A stretch of DNA of 64,000 nt from Hyphomonas beringensis (GCF_000682755.1 NZ_AWFF01000109.1:1-64000), one strand, 5' to 3'; shown: positions 44,801 to 53,563, numbered from the stretch's first letter. A program made the numbers and translations. Notes: generated by a model not told the origin, from the letters alone.

Positions 44801-45005
44801 GGGGATTGTAGAGTTGCGGTGGCGCCTGCGGCGCGAAATCCTCGTCCAGATATGCTGTCAGCGAGGATGGGGCAGGATCAGCCGCCGGCGGCGTCATTGC
44901 CGACTTGATGCGCTGCTGGGTCAGGAAATATCCGGCCACAGCGGCGCAGACTGCCAGTCCAAGGAGGACGGCAAGTCCGATACCGGTCCATTTCAGAATG
45001 CGCAT
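41889..45005 (-). CDS. GH106-type alpha-L-rhamnosidase, membrane-anchored
   Basis: A 1038-residue glycosidase with an N-terminal helix (residues 6-28, IGLAVLLGLAVCAAVAGYF). The catalytic part opens with TRPWTRWWWPGGDVDADTACTQLADLHDAGFGGVEIQPF and later carries VSAEAFVWYKLAYAVSPAQIKAAADKLFLSGVNQIIYHGIPY, both typical of GH106. The C-terminal end is a beta-sandwich of the GH2 sugar-binding type (RVNGKDFPPAGLVPMSIDLGDAL). GH106 enzymes release terminal alpha-L-rhamnose from plant or algal polysaccharides and from glycosides. A GAGGAGGAA ribosome site precedes the ATG. The acyl-CoA ligase lies 30 nt upstream in the same operon. Confidence 0.85.
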   Translation of the reverse strand: MRILKWTGIGLAVLLGLAVCAAVAGYFLTQQRIKSAMTPPAADPAPSSLTAYLDEDFAPQAPPQLYNPQSISSFADDALLNSETRPWTRWWWPGGDVDADTACTQLADLHDAGFGGVEIQPFNAGLAIIEDETWQASINSFDSEDYYTTLSRVMSCARQLDMQVYLNHLSGWPAGGPEVPVTEGMKEIRYAEKHVKGGRLIDIDLPAPEPRYNDVAMAVGEIFFGADLSNFVPEERQLLAVLAAKVRDGKHASNPLDVTNTVSLVPQSVVQLTGFVDDGRINWDAPDGDWAIMAIYAQPAGEAPTLIASKQSGYVIDHLDADIVSGHYGYAYGARTGLDEFYGDPFMGFFNDSLEFKLDRLGSVDILEEFRKRRGYDLTPHLPAIFIPARDNFFLTEVGRQQPAPDFHLDQNDERIRHDYQKTVSDLIIERFAKASADWAEARGLVSKAQTYGSDFDVLAAMGQNTMPETEQLFAGGSEYALKLATSGAEIYGRPVVSAEAFVWYKLAYAVSPAQIKAAADKLFLSGVNQIIYHGIPYVPHDDAYKEEFGDLGWYPFSGPENDSNFSGNYGPASPIWEVLPEMNAYITRAQSLLKAGHQRSDLFIYYPFLGFPHQIEDSDVFSEEFLFMGALPGESQAKRDEPISIPFSKLPDRAPEDLIDPRLRWLEQVRPLIEQLNQAGVTWSWINDDGIARLDPATDESVRILIADAPWIERTTLATLTETADMADRVTIWGAPPRRQPGFLNFEENDAWIAQTAAALASSGRPSRPKELIDWLAPALLLDQNEAVRHYARYLTAGTEIHFLVNQSRDRRTAIAVPASKHAHAYWFDAARGIAWDAAPTETGTYEVDLAGLQSRFLIFSDEAISGTGPAPGAILKSIKIGGPWTIKSGGFTLDDQTSLRDLRTVEGFRHADQPLIYSTAFELETAAPCPCRTRLSLGRVEGVVQVRVNGKDFPPAGLVPMSIDLGDALQPGRNTLVLTIKPPRRNELVGKALAGVPLLEQVLPQQEELAPMGLFGPVQLDFLASAQTPPIPTDSE

Positions 45006-45034
45006 GATCTATTCCTCCTCGCCGGTCTCCGGCA

Positions 45035-46828
45035 TCAAAGCCTGACCGTTCCCGCCTCGATCTGTTCAATGTCTGCGGCTGTTATGGGTCTGTAGGTTTC
45101 GGCTGAAGGATCAATGATCCACACATCCTGATGTCCGGGCGATGGCAAATAGGCCTGGCGCACGAGATCGACCTTGCGAAATTTCATCGTGCCGGTGACT
45201 TGAAGGTCGGGAAGCACGCGCAGGAAGACCGGTCTGGCATAGGCTGGCAAGGCCTGCATGACGTGCCGGTAGAGACCATCCATGTCCGGGGCACCGGACA
45301 CGGACATGGCGGCCATTCCTGCCCGGCCCTCGGCGTGCGGAACTTCCACACCGTACACGTTGGGCATCGTGACGAAGTCGCACTTTGCCAAGACTTCCTC
45401 AACCTCGCTGGTCGACACGTTTTCAGACTTCCAGCGAAATGTATCGCCTAGCCGGTCGACGAAATAGAAGTAGCCGTCTTCATCCTGCCTCAGCAGGTCG
45501 CCCGACCGGAACCAGGCATCCCCATGTTCGAAGACGTTCCTCAGGACCTTCTTCTCGGTCGCGGCTTTCTCGTTATAGCCATCAAAGCGCCAGCGGGAAT
45601 CGGCCTCCTCGATCTTTCCAACGGCTTCGCCCGGTATCCCAGCGGGCACCTCACGACAAAGCCCCTCGACGGTGCGCCGAACCTCGGCGGTTGTCGGATC
45701 GACATCGATCAGACGGACGGGCATGCGGTCCTTGATAATGGGCGGAATCCTGCCAACTGCACCCGGGCGCGAATCGAGGTTGATCAGCGAGATGTTGCCC
45801 TCGGTAGAGCCATAGAATTCTATAATCTTCTTGAGGCCCGTGCGGGCGGTGAACTCCGTCCAGATATCGTGCCGCATGCCGTTGCCGAAGGCGCACCGCA
45901 ATTGGTGATCGCGTTCCAGTGGGGAAGGCGGGTTCTTCATGAGATAACGGCCAAGTTCTCCCACATAGACGAACATTGTCGCCTTGTAGTCGTGCACATC
46001 CTGCCAGAACTGGCTCGCTGAGAATTTACGGCGCAGGACGACAGCCGCACCGCTCAGGAGGGCCGTCCCCACACCGCAAAGCCCGGTCGTGCCGTGATAT
46101 AGAGGGAGCGTTTCATAGATGCGGTCGCCGGGGCCAGCGCCGGTCGCATCGATGAAGCCCGACATCATCGTGAGACAGCGGGCGTGGCTCATCCTTGCCG
46201 CCTTTGGCAGGCCGGTTGTGCCAGAGGTGTAGATAAGAAGCGCGATGTCCTTGCCCGTCAGCCCCTGCCGCGCGGACCACGCCGGACGATGTGCCGGCAG
46301 TGCTGCGAGGGCCTCCTCGGAAAGGTCGCCCCTGCCAAGGATGCTATGCGTCACCGTGCTGTCGAGTTCTGATTGGATGTCGCTGACGGCGCTGCTGAGC
46401 GCGGCATCACTGATGACGGCATTTGAGCCCGCTGTTCGCAGGCAATGAAGAAGTCCGTCCCCTTTCAGATTGTTGTTTATCAGGGCCGCGATGATGCCGA
46501 GCTTTGACAGGCCGAACCAGATAGCAATGATGTCCGGATGGTTCTCCAGAAACAGGGAGGCCGTATCGCCTTTCTTCAGGCCTGACGCCGTCGCCCAGGC
46601 CGCAAAGCGGTTCGCGCGTGCTTCAAGTTCGGCATAGGTGAGTGTCTGTCCCTCAAAGAAAAAGGCAGGGTTTCCCGCATGCCTGTCGAAACTGGCTTCC
46701 AGCAGGTCGGGAACGAGGATGTCGGCCTCCGGTCCGAAGGCCTTCGTTCGGTTGTCAATTTTTTGCAGGCCTGAAAGATAGATGAAGTCGCTTTTCAGCC
46801 TGTTCCATAAGCCAAGTTTGCCTGTCAT
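45035..46828 (-). CDS. FATP-like very-long-chain acyl-CoA synthetase
   Basis: A 597-residue AMP-forming ligase. The P-loop is ALLIYTSGTTGLPKAARMSH, the acyl/AMP motif is IEFYGSTEGNISLINLDSRPGAVGRIP, and the late hinge is DGYFYFVDRLGDTFRWKSENVSTSEVEE. The YGSTEGN form marks the fatty-acid-transport-protein/VLACS branch, which also activates sterol and bile-acid side chains. In this island it may activate a carboxylate released from the aglycone. I chose the start at 46828, which has GGAAGG 7 nt upstream; the longer frame to 46906 does not. It is the first gene of the minus-strand operon, behind an ATTCC-N4-GGAAT palindrome. Confidence 0.92.
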   Translation of the reverse strand: MTGKLGLWNRLKSDFIYLSGLQKIDNRTKAFGPEADILVPDLLEASFDRHAGNPAFFFEGQTLTYAELEARANRFAAWATASGLKKGDTASLFLENHPDIIAIWFGLSKLGIIAALINNNLKGDGLLHCLRTAGSNAVISDAALSSAVSDIQSELDSTVTHSILGRGDLSEEALAALPAHRPAWSARQGLTGKDIALLIYTSGTTGLPKAARMSHARCLTMMSGFIDATGAGPGDRIYETLPLYHGTTGLCGVGTALLSGAAVVLRRKFSASQFWQDVHDYKATMFVYVGELGRYLMKNPPSPLERDHQLRCAFGNGMRHDIWTEFTARTGLKKIIEFYGSTEGNISLINLDSRPGAVGRIPPIIKDRMPVRLIDVDPTTAEVRRTVEGLCREVPAGIPGEAVGKIEEADSRWRFDGYNEKAATEKKVLRNVFEHGDAWFRSGDLLRQDEDGYFYFVDRLGDTFRWKSENVSTSEVEEVLAKCDFVTMPNVYGVEVPHAEGRAGMAAMSVSGAPDMDGLYRHVMQALPAYARPVFLRVLPDLQVTGTMKFRKVDLVRQAYLPSPGHQDVWIIDPSAETYRPITAADIEQIEAGTVRL

Positions 46829-46967
46829 CAGTGCGCCTTCCGGTTCAATAGCGACCAAGGTGCATTTTTCTGAGCCGCGGGATTGTCCAGAGGGCTGCGC
46901 CACCAATCGTGTCTATAAGTCTCAGAAAATAATAGCAATTTCTGTTTCCCTCGCAGTGGGTAATTTA

Positions 46968-46981
46968 ATTCCATTTGGCAT
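46968..46981. promoter_or_regulatory. ATTCC-N4-GGAAT operator-like palindrome (site 1)
   Basis: ATTCCATTTGGCAT has one mismatch from the perfect palindrome. It lies in the 315-nt divergent region between the acyl-CoA ligase and the sugar transporter, on the ligase side. The rest of this region (46829-47119) contains no gene that I can support. Confidence 0.6.
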
Positions 46982-47041
46982 TTTTTTTAAGTGTCTAATG
47001 CGGGAAATGGGGGTTTGTCCAGCGCATTGGGCTTGATTTAA

Positions 47042-47055
47042 ATTCCAATTGGAAA
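47042..47055. promoter_or_regulatory. ATTCC-N4-GGAAT operator-like palindrome (site 2)
   Basis: ATTCCAATTGGAAA lies 74 bp from site 1 (seven helical turns) and on the transporter side. It has one end mismatch. The pair could allow looping by a repressor that controls both divergent operons. Confidence 0.65.
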
Positions 47056-47119
47056 CATTTTGCGCCGCAACCAAGCGGGCGCTGCACGTCGGCGCTGATA
47101 CGAAACAGGGGAGGATTGA

Positions 47120-47146
47120 AATGGCGACATTGGGTGGCCTGCGATG
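47120..47146 (+). CDS. Possible 8-codon leader minigene coupled to the transporter
   Basis: A strong GGGGAGG site stands before an ATG at 47120 that opens an 8-codon frame, MATLGGLR, whose stop overlaps the transporter start as ATGA. The transporter itself has no comparable ribosome site, so its translation may depend on termination at this minigene. It could also mark an alternative start that was lost through an indel. Confidence 0.4.
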
Positions 47147-48559
47147 AGCATGCTCGACCAGCATGGATATGCGGCCCGTTCTGCACCTCAGCTCGGTTTC
47201 GGCCGACGACTCGGCTTCGGGGTCGGTGATTTCGGGATCAATGTTTTTTGGAACATGACGAACTTGTTCGCCATGTTCTATTATACCGACGTCATCGGCA
47301 TATCGAACACGACGGCCGGTCTGATCATCTTCGGCGCCATGCTCTGGGACACGATCACCGACCCGGTTATCGGTGTCGTCGCTGAGCGGACGAGGACCCC
47401 TGTCGGGCGTTTCCGTCCTTATCTCTTCATCGCTGCAATCCCGCTGGGGATATCCTTTGCGCTCATGTTCAGCGTTCCGATGGCTGCAACAGGGGCTGCG
47501 GCGACCTTCGCATTTGCCACTCAACTGATCTTCCGGACATTCTATACGCTGGTGGGCGTACCCTACAGCTCGCTCTCGGCACGGATGACCCAGGATTCGG
47601 ATGAGCGGGGCGCGCTTGCCGTGCACCGGATGATGTTTGCGACAATCGCCGGCATCGTGATCGCTGCGTTCACACGCGATGGCGCCGCCGTGCTGGGCAA
47701 TGGCGACCTGCATGACGGATTCCGTAGCGTCTCTGTGCTCTATTCCTTCATCGGCGTCGCAGCCATTCTCGTCTGTGCCATCTCCACCCGTGAGCCATCG
47801 CCGGGAGAACCGGGCGGCGAGATCAGACCAGAGCCGCGCATCCGGGATATACTGCGCATGCTGAGGCATAACTCGGCCTTCTGGACCGCTTTCGCCATCA
47901 TCCTGGTTGGAATGAGCGGCGCGACGATCTCCAGCAAGGCGGTGCTCTACTATCTGAAATACAATCTCGGCGCCGAGGAGCTGACAGGCGTCACTTTGCT
48001 GGCGGTCGCGGTGACGATCATGCTGGCAGTGCCGTTCTGGGGCGCGCTTTCAAAGCGCATTGGCAAGCGCCAGGTCTGGGCTTGCGGCTGTGCGATAGCC
48101 GCCATTGCAACCTTGTCTCTCTGGTTCAATCCTTTCGAGTCGCCCGTTTCAGTGATCCTCATCCTGACATTTGGCGCTCTTGGATCGTCGGCGAACTATT
48201 TCAGCACCTGGTCCACTCTGCCTGACACGGTCGAGTTCGGGGAGTGGAAAACGGGTATCAGGTCTGAATCCACGATCTTCGGTGCCGTTGCCTTCGCGCA
48301 GAAGCTCGCGCTCGGCTTTGCGACTCTGATCGCTGGCCTTCTGCTCGATGGGTTCGGATATGTGGCCAATGCCGAGCAGACGCCGCTCGCTCTGACCGGC
48401 CTCAAGATCATGATCTCGATCATCCCCTTCTGCACCGCCATCATCTGTCTGGTCCTGGTGCTCACCTACCGCCTCGACCAGCAGTTCCATGCCCGGATTG
48501 TCCAGGAAATTGCGCGGCGTCGAGAAAACAACCCAGTTGAAAGTGAGCAAGATGCGTAA
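47144..48559 (+). CDS. GPH-family sugar:cation symporter (MFS)
   Basis: A 471-residue inner-membrane transporter with twelve hydrophobic helices. Motifs typical of the glycoside-pentoside-hexuronide (MelB/XylP) group are present: FGVGDFGINVFWNMTN, AMLWDTITDPVIGVVAERTRTPVGRFRPYL (cation/sugar loop) and GAALWGALSKRIGKRQ-like MFS loops. It probably imports a mono- or oligosaccharide, or a glycoside, released in the periplasm by the neighbouring hydrolases. Co-transcription with the GH3 gene, whose start lies inside the end of this gene, supports this. Upstream it has the coupled leader frame and an operator-like site. Confidence 0.9.
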   Translation: MSMLDQHGYAARSAPQLGFGRRLGFGVGDFGINVFWNMTNLFAMFYYTDVIGISNTTAGLIIFGAMLWDTITDPVIGVVAERTRTPVGRFRPYLFIAAIPLGISFALMFSVPMAATGAAATFAFATQLIFRTFYTLVGVPYSSLSARMTQDSDERGALAVHRMMFATIAGIVIAAFTRDGAAVLGNGDLHDGFRSVSVLYSFIGVAAILVCAISTREPSPGEPGGEIRPEPRIRDILRMLRHNSAFWTAFAIILVGMSGATISSKAVLYYLKYNLGAEELTGVTLLAVAVTIMLAVPFWGALSKRIGKRQVWACGCAIAAIATLSLWFNPFESPVSVILILTFGALGSSANYFSTWSTLPDTVEFGEWKTGIRSESTIFGAVAFAQKLALGFATLIAGLLLDGFGYVANAEQTPLALTGLKIMISIIPFCTAIICLVLVLTYRLDQQFHARIVQEIARRRENNPVESEQDA

Positions 48560-50648
48560 CCAACATTCCGACTTTAACGAAACCCTGGATGACCAGCTTG
48601 AGAAGGAGCTGGACGACATCATAGATCAGCTGACGCTGGAGGAAAAAGTCTGGATGATGTCCGGACACGATTTCTTCAAATACTTCTTCGGCGAAGATAA
48701 TCGCCAGTTCGGCCAGCGCACCTATCAGGCTGGAAGTGGCTGCGAGAGGCTCGGAATCGACCCCCTATTGTTCAGCGATGGCCCACGAGGTGTCAGAAGC
48801 AAGCGCCCGACTACGACGTTTCCGGTCAGCATGGCGCGCGGCGCGACGTGGGATACAGAGCTGGAACGCCGCATCGGAGATGCCATGGGGATCGAGGCGA
48901 GGGCGATCGGAGTGAGGTTGTCTGGCGCCATCTGCATCAACCTGCTTCGCCATCCGGGTTGGGGGCGCGCCCAGGAGACCTATGGTGAGGACCCGCATCT
49001 GCTCGGTGAAATGGGCGCCGCGCTCTGCGAAGGCATCCAGGCGCACAATGTGATCGCCACGGTAAAACACTATGCCCTCAACAGTATCGAGAACTCCCGC
49101 TTCAGAGTGAACGTCAAAGCCAGCGAGCGAGTGATGCGTGAGGTCTATCTACCGCACTTCAAGCGCGTCCTGGAAGCCGGGTGCGCTTCAGTCATGAGCG
49201 CCTATAATAAGGTGAATGGCGACTATTGCGGTCATAGTCGGCACTTGTTGAGGGACATCCTGAAAGAGCGGTGGGGCTTCAAGGGCTTCGTCCATTCCGA
49301 CTGGGTCAAAGGGGCCTATGGTGCAGACGCCGCCGAGGCAGGACTGGATGTAGAAAATCCCGAGCCGATATTTTTTGGAAAGAACCTGATCACGGCCGTC
49401 AATGAAGGCGAGGTGTCGCACTGGGCGATCAACGATGCTGTGCGTCGTATCCTGCGGACCCAGTTCACATTCTGCCGTGCTGAAGACGATCGCGCTTATG
49501 GCGAGGAAGACATTGCCTGCGAAGCGCATCGGCAGTTGGCGCGGGAAGTCGCCGAAAAGAGCTTCGTCCTCCTCAAGAATGACAGTCTGCTTCCGCTCGA
49601 GGCCTCCAGACCCATGACAATCGCCTGTTTTGGCCCCCTTATGGACGTGGCGAACCTTGGCGACCATGGGTCCAGCAGGACGATCCCGCCTTATGTCTTC
49701 ACACTCCTGGAAGGGCTGAAAATCCGGGCCGGCGATCACATCCGGATCGTTCATCATGACGGCACAGACCATGAGCGTTCGCGCGCGCTTGCCCGCGAGG
49801 CGGATGTCTGCATCGTCGCGGCCGGCTTTACCTGGGAAGATGAAGGCGAATTCATCCCCGGCAATGAGGCCATGGAAGGTCTCGATAGCGAAAAGAAGAT
49901 GGACTCGCGCGGCGGCGACCGGGATCAGCTTCGCCTGCTCGATCGCGATGAATACCTGATTGACCGGATCTGTGCTGACAATCCTAACACGCTGGTTGCG
50001 ATCATGGCGGGAAGCGCCGTGACGATGGAAACCTGGAAGCACAAGCCCGCGGCCATCATGATGGTCTGGTATCCCGGCATGGAAGGGGGCACGGCTTTCG
50101 CGCGTGTGGTATTTGGCGATGTGTCGCCGAGTGGCAAACTCCCGTTCACGATCCCGCAGGATGAGCGCGACCTGCCATTCTTTGATCCGAATGCCGACGA
50201 GATCGAATACGACCTCTATCATGGCTACACATTGCTGGCGGAATCGCAGAAAAAGGCCGCGTTCCCATTCGGGCATGGCCTCAGCTATTCGAGCTTCGAC
50301 TATGGCGCGACGAGAAAAGTAACTGCCGGGGGCAAGATCCACTTTGAGGCCGAAGTCACAAATACTGGAACGTGCAAGGCCGATGAGGTTGTCCAGTTCT
50401 ATGTCGGCTTCTCAAGCAGTCAGATTGACCGGCCTGCCTTCCTGCTGAAAGGCTTCAGGCGGGTGTCCCTTGCCCCCGGAGAGGTGGCCGTCGTACGTTT
50501 TCAGATGGACAGCTCTGACCTTGCCTATTTCGATGAGGCGTCCGGTAACTGGGCCATAGAGGCGATCGACTATACAGCCCATATCGGCCCTGACAGCGTG
50601 AGCGCGCTTAAGCAGGGTGTTGCTTTCCGGGCAGACGAGATTGTCTAG
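48552..50648 (+). CDS. GH3 beta-glycosidase (cytosolic)
   Basis: A 698-residue family 3 glycoside hydrolase with no signal peptide. The (beta/alpha)8 domain contains GRAQETYGEDPHLLGEMG, TVKHYALNS and the nucleophile aspartate in GFVHSDWVKGAYG. The second alpha/beta sandwich contains YPGMEGGTAFARVVFGDVSPSGKLPFT. The C-terminal fibronectin-III-like domain starts near the F-G-H-G-L-S-Y segment. It would release beta-linked glucose or xylose from sugars or glycosides imported by the adjacent symporter. It overlaps that gene by 8 nt. A start upstream at 48489 is unlikely. Confidence 0.93.
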   Translation: MRNQHSDFNETLDDQLEKELDDIIDQLTLEEKVWMMSGHDFFKYFFGEDNRQFGQRTYQAGSGCERLGIDPLLFSDGPRGVRSKRPTTTFPVSMARGATWDTELERRIGDAMGIEARAIGVRLSGAICINLLRHPGWGRAQETYGEDPHLLGEMGAALCEGIQAHNVIATVKHYALNSIENSRFRVNVKASERVMREVYLPHFKRVLEAGCASVMSAYNKVNGDYCGHSRHLLRDILKERWGFKGFVHSDWVKGAYGADAAEAGLDVENPEPIFFGKNLITAVNEGEVSHWAINDAVRRILRTQFTFCRAEDDRAYGEEDIACEAHRQLAREVAEKSFVLLKNDSLLPLEASRPMTIACFGPLMDVANLGDHGSSRTIPPYVFTLLEGLKIRAGDHIRIVHHDGTDHERSRALAREADVCIVAAGFTWEDEGEFIPGNEAMEGLDSEKKMDSRGGDRDQLRLLDRDEYLIDRICADNPNTLVAIMAGSAVTMETWKHKPAAIMMVWYPGMEGGTAFARVVFGDVSPSGKLPFTIPQDERDLPFFDPNADEIEYDLYHGYTLLAESQKKAAFPFGHGLSYSSFDYGATRKVTAGGKIHFEAEVTNTGTCKADEVVQFYVGFSSSQIDRPAFLLKGFRRVSLAPGEVAVVRFQMDSSDLAYFDEASGNWAIEAIDYTAHIGPDSVSALKQGVAFRADEIV

Positions 50649-50714
50649 CGCAGCGGCTCGTTATACCTACCTTAGAAGTAAGCTACATCATTGATGAAGC
50701 CTTGAGCGACCATA

Positions 50715-51377
50715 ATGAGTAAAAATAAGGACGAGATGGCGAACTCCAAGGCATCTTCCAAACCCAAGGCAAGAAAACCGGTTCAGGCACGGGCTGCTGA
50801 AACGCGCGCCCGGATTCTCGACGTGGCTTATGAGGTCTTTGCCGAGAAGGGCTATGACACGGCCAATACACGCGACATCGCGGCGGCGGCTGGCGTCACC
50901 CACACAACTATCCGCTATCACTTCGGTTCGAAGGATGAACTTTGGCGCGAGACGGTTCGGCAGATGTTTCAGCGCGCCGCAGAAGAACTCGCTTTCTCAA
51001 CGGCTGAGCAGGACCTGTCGGCCAAGGATCGGCTGAAACTGTTCTTGCGCAAGTACATCTATTATTGCGCCCGCAATACCAACCACGCGCGGATCATGAT
51101 TGCTGAATCTGTGCGGGGGGGTGAGCGGCTGGACTGGATGGCGGAGAATTTCATCCGCCCCAGCCACGAGACGATCAACAAGGTTTCCAGCGAACTTCCG
51201 GCCGAACGTCTATCCGGGGTTTCGTCGGTTTCCCTGCTCTACATCGTCGTCGCCATGTGCCAGCTTCCCTTTGTCCTCTCGAAGGAAGTCAAGTCGCTGT
51301 ACGACATCGAGATGACATCGACGGACGCCATAGAAGCGCATATCGAAGCCGTCACATCGCTGCTTTTTGCCAAATAA
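50715..51377 (+). CDS. TetR-family regulator of the glycoside island
   Basis: A 220-residue regulator. After a basic 25-residue extension, the helix-turn-helix is ANTRDIAAAAGVTHTTIRYHFGSKDELWRETV (residues about 55-86), followed by a helical ligand domain with a QRAAEEL-type start. It stands between the two groups of ATTCC-N4-GGAAT palindromes and is the only transcription factor inside the island, so it is the likely reader of those sites. This is inference from position. It is transcribed alone, 66 nt after the GH3 gene. Confidence 0.9.
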   Translation: MSKNKDEMANSKASSKPKARKPVQARAAETRARILDVAYEVFAEKGYDTANTRDIAAAAGVTHTTIRYHFGSKDELWRETVRQMFQRAAEELAFSTAEQDLSAKDRLKLFLRKYIYYCARNTNHARIMIAESVRGGERLDWMAENFIRPSHETINKVSSELPAERLSGVSSVSLLYIVVAMCQLPFVLSKEVKSLYDIEMTSTDAIEAHIEAVTSLLFAK

Positions 51378-51420
51378 TTCGGCTTTCAAGCTATGCGTGC
51401 TCCGGCCTCGCCATGCTCCT

Positions 51421-51756
51421 TTATCCGTCGGAATTGATAGCCTTAAACGCCTCCTCCGCCTCCGCGATTCTTGCGTCAGTGATTCCACCGTCGGAATATG
51501 GCTGAAGCTGACGGAGGCTCAGGGCTTTAAACTGATCGAAGGCCGCATGGTCTGTCAGCGTCGGAAAGATGCGATCGAGTACCTCTTTGGCCTGCGGATC
51601 CGATACAATTGCCGCAATCGGAGAGTTGGCAGAAAAATGCTCTTGTGTTGCTTCCAACGCGCTTTTGTCAGTGTCTCCCGTGTCTCCCGTGTCGGCCATG
51701 GATGGCATGCTCGCAAAGACGAGAGCGCCGAGAATGAGACTAAGTCGTGAATACAT
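51421..51756 (-). CDS. Small secreted protein resembling a glycosidase C-terminal helical domain
   Basis: A 111-residue protein with a clear signal peptide (LILGALVFASMPSMA). The mature part FSANSPIAAIVSDPQAKEVL then TLRQL-like SLRQLQPYSDGGITDARIAE resembles a short helical segment that is often attached to the end of hydrolases in Caulobacterales and sphingomonads. Here it stands alone. It lies 33 nt downstream of the GH43 gene on the same strand and is probably co-transcribed. Its role is unknown; perhaps it is a detached accessory domain. Confidence 0.65.
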   Translation of the reverse strand: MYSRLSLILGALVFASMPSMADTGDTGDTDKSALEATQEHFSANSPIAAIVSDPQAKEVLDRIFPTLTDHAAFDQFKALSLRQLQPYSDGGITDARIAEAEEAFKAINSDG

Positions 51757-51789
51757 GATGTTGCTCCTCTATATGTTGGAATGGTCTGA

Positions 51790-53505
51790 TCAGCGCGGGT
51801 CAGCCTCGGCATAGAGGCCGAAAGTTGCGCCAACGAAGCCGCCAGCGACCCGGGTTGAGAGCATCTTGCCGTCGAGGCCTGTTGCGAGTTCTGTCCACGC
51901 AGTGCTGCCAGGCGCGCGGAAGGCAAAATCGTATTTGTCCTTTCGCGCTGTGATCTTCAGCTCAGCTGTTTTGCCTGAGAAGGGCGCGGCTGCGATGATG
52001 TCTCCTTTGGCGGGAGTATCGGCGCCCTCGCGTTTGCGCAGGACGATTTCGCACATTCCGTCTTCTGAGACCGTCAGGCCGAGCGCGTAGAAATAGTCGT
52101 CGCTCTGAAGGATGGCGAGGCCGGCCTCGTCACCTGGATTTTCGGGGCTGAATGTGACCTGCGTGGTGGCGACAGCATTCTGATGCTGCTGGCGGCGGCC
52201 GAGATAGGAGGGCTGGGTGCCGGAGCCAAGCTCGACAGGGCGCGCTTCAAGCTCAAGGGCGCCGTCTTCAAGCGTCCACCAGTCGGATGCCGGCACACGC
52301 AGCGTCATCCAGTGCAGTGGCAGCTCATCTTCGTCAAAGTCTTCGCGGAGCGTAAAATTGCCGGACATGGGAGCGTGCTCGCCGATGCTGCCGAGAGGCG
52401 CCGGGCGGGTGTCCATCCTGTAGTGCACCTCTTCCTCGCCTTCGAGAATGACCGGCCAGCCATCCTTCCATTCGACCGGCATCAGGAAGGTCTCGCGGCC
52501 AGTATTGTAGAAGTCGCCTTCATAGGGGCGCACGCCGAGGAAGGTCGCCCACCAGTCGCCATTGGCATCCTGGACAAGATCAGCATGGCCGACAGACGTG
52601 ATCGGGTTTGGCCGGTCTTCCGGCAAGTGGCGCTGGGTTAGGATGGGATTGTTTTCGTAGGGCTCGTACGGCCCTGTCAGCTCCTTGGAGCGGAGGACGA
52701 CCTGCGAATGGCCGACCGCGGTGCCGCCTTCGGCTGCGCTGAGATAATACCAGTCGCCGACATGATAGATGTGCGGGCCTTCGATCCAGAACGGCTTGTC
52801 TTCAGGACGCACGCCACCATTGATGAGAACGATTGGATCCGAGATGGACTGGAAGTTTTCCGGGTCGACCTGCCTGAGCCAGATGGCGCGATGGCCGTCA
52901 TAAGTGGAGCCGCCGGGCGGTGCATCATTGTTCATGATCCAGACCGAACCGTCCTCCTCAAAAAAGAGCGATGGATCGATCCCGCCGACTTCAGGCAGCC
53001 AGATCGGGTCTGACCATGGGCCCGCAGGGTCGGTGGCGGTGACCACGAAATTGCCGCCGCAGAGGACACAAGTCGTGGCGACGTAGAATGTGCCGTCATG
53101 AAACTTGATCGTCGGCGCGAAGACACCGAGCGAAAGGCCAAGCCTGTCAAAGTCGAGCATGTCCTGCCGATCGATAACGTTGCCGATCTGCTCCCAGTGA
53201 ATGAGGTCCTTGCTGTGAAAGACGGGGATTCCGGGGAAGTAGGCAAAGGTTGAATTGACGAGGTAGTAACCGTCCGGACCACGGGTGACGCTTGGGTCGG
53301 GATAGAAACCGGCGATTACTGGATTGAGATAGCCCTCGGCCGGCGGACCGCCGCTAAAGGCTGGATCATCGCCGGTATATTCGAACCAGTCGAATGACGC
53401 CGTGAGCGCTTTGGGCTTATCGGTCATTTTATCTTCGGACGAAGCAGACAGGCAGGCTGCAAGCGCAAGCGGAACGATAGCCGCGATGATGACTTTCGGG
53501 TCCAT
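51790..53505 (-). CDS. GH43 lipoprotein: beta-xylosidase/alpha-L-arabinofuranosidase
   Basis: A 571-residue exported lipoprotein (lipobox LALAAC near residue 18). The five-bladed propeller has its catalytic base in NPVIAGFYPDPSVTRGPDGYYLVNSTFAYFPG, a modulating Asp in GGIDPSLFFEEDG, and the general acid Glu in FWIEGPHIY. The C-terminal beta-sandwich (about 380-571) is the GH43 C2-type domain that shapes the xylosidase active site. It would trim terminal xylose or arabinose at the outer or periplasmic surface. GGAGGGAAG precedes the ATG, and an ATTCC-N4-GGAAT palindrome lies about 60 nt upstream. Confidence 0.92.
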   Translation of the reverse strand: MDPKVIIAAIVPLALAACLSASSEDKMTDKPKALTASFDWFEYTGDDPAFSGGPPAEGYLNPVIAGFYPDPSVTRGPDGYYLVNSTFAYFPGIPVFHSKDLIHWEQIGNVIDRQDMLDFDRLGLSLGVFAPTIKFHDGTFYVATTCVLCGGNFVVTATDPAGPWSDPIWLPEVGGIDPSLFFEEDGSVWIMNNDAPPGGSTYDGHRAIWLRQVDPENFQSISDPIVLINGGVRPEDKPFWIEGPHIYHVGDWYYLSAAEGGTAVGHSQVVLRSKELTGPYEPYENNPILTQRHLPEDRPNPITSVGHADLVQDANGDWWATFLGVRPYEGDFYNTGRETFLMPVEWKDGWPVILEGEEEVHYRMDTRPAPLGSIGEHAPMSGNFTLREDFDEDELPLHWMTLRVPASDWWTLEDGALELEARPVELGSGTQPSYLGRRQQHQNAVATTQVTFSPENPGDEAGLAILQSDDYFYALGLTVSEDGMCEIVLRKREGADTPAKGDIIAAAPFSGKTAELKITARKDKYDFAFRAPGSTAWTELATGLDGKMLSTRVAGGFVGATFGLYAEADPR

Positions 53506-53563
53506 GCAACACTTCCCTCCCTGAGAAGAACGGCACTTTTATCTTGCCTCGACGAGCAAATAA

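Noticed and set aside
49188-50342. Minus-strand open frame of 384 codons inside the GH3 gene
   Set aside because: Antisense shadow of an intact GH3 gene; its translation shows no domain or signal and is rich in chance Arg/His/Gly.
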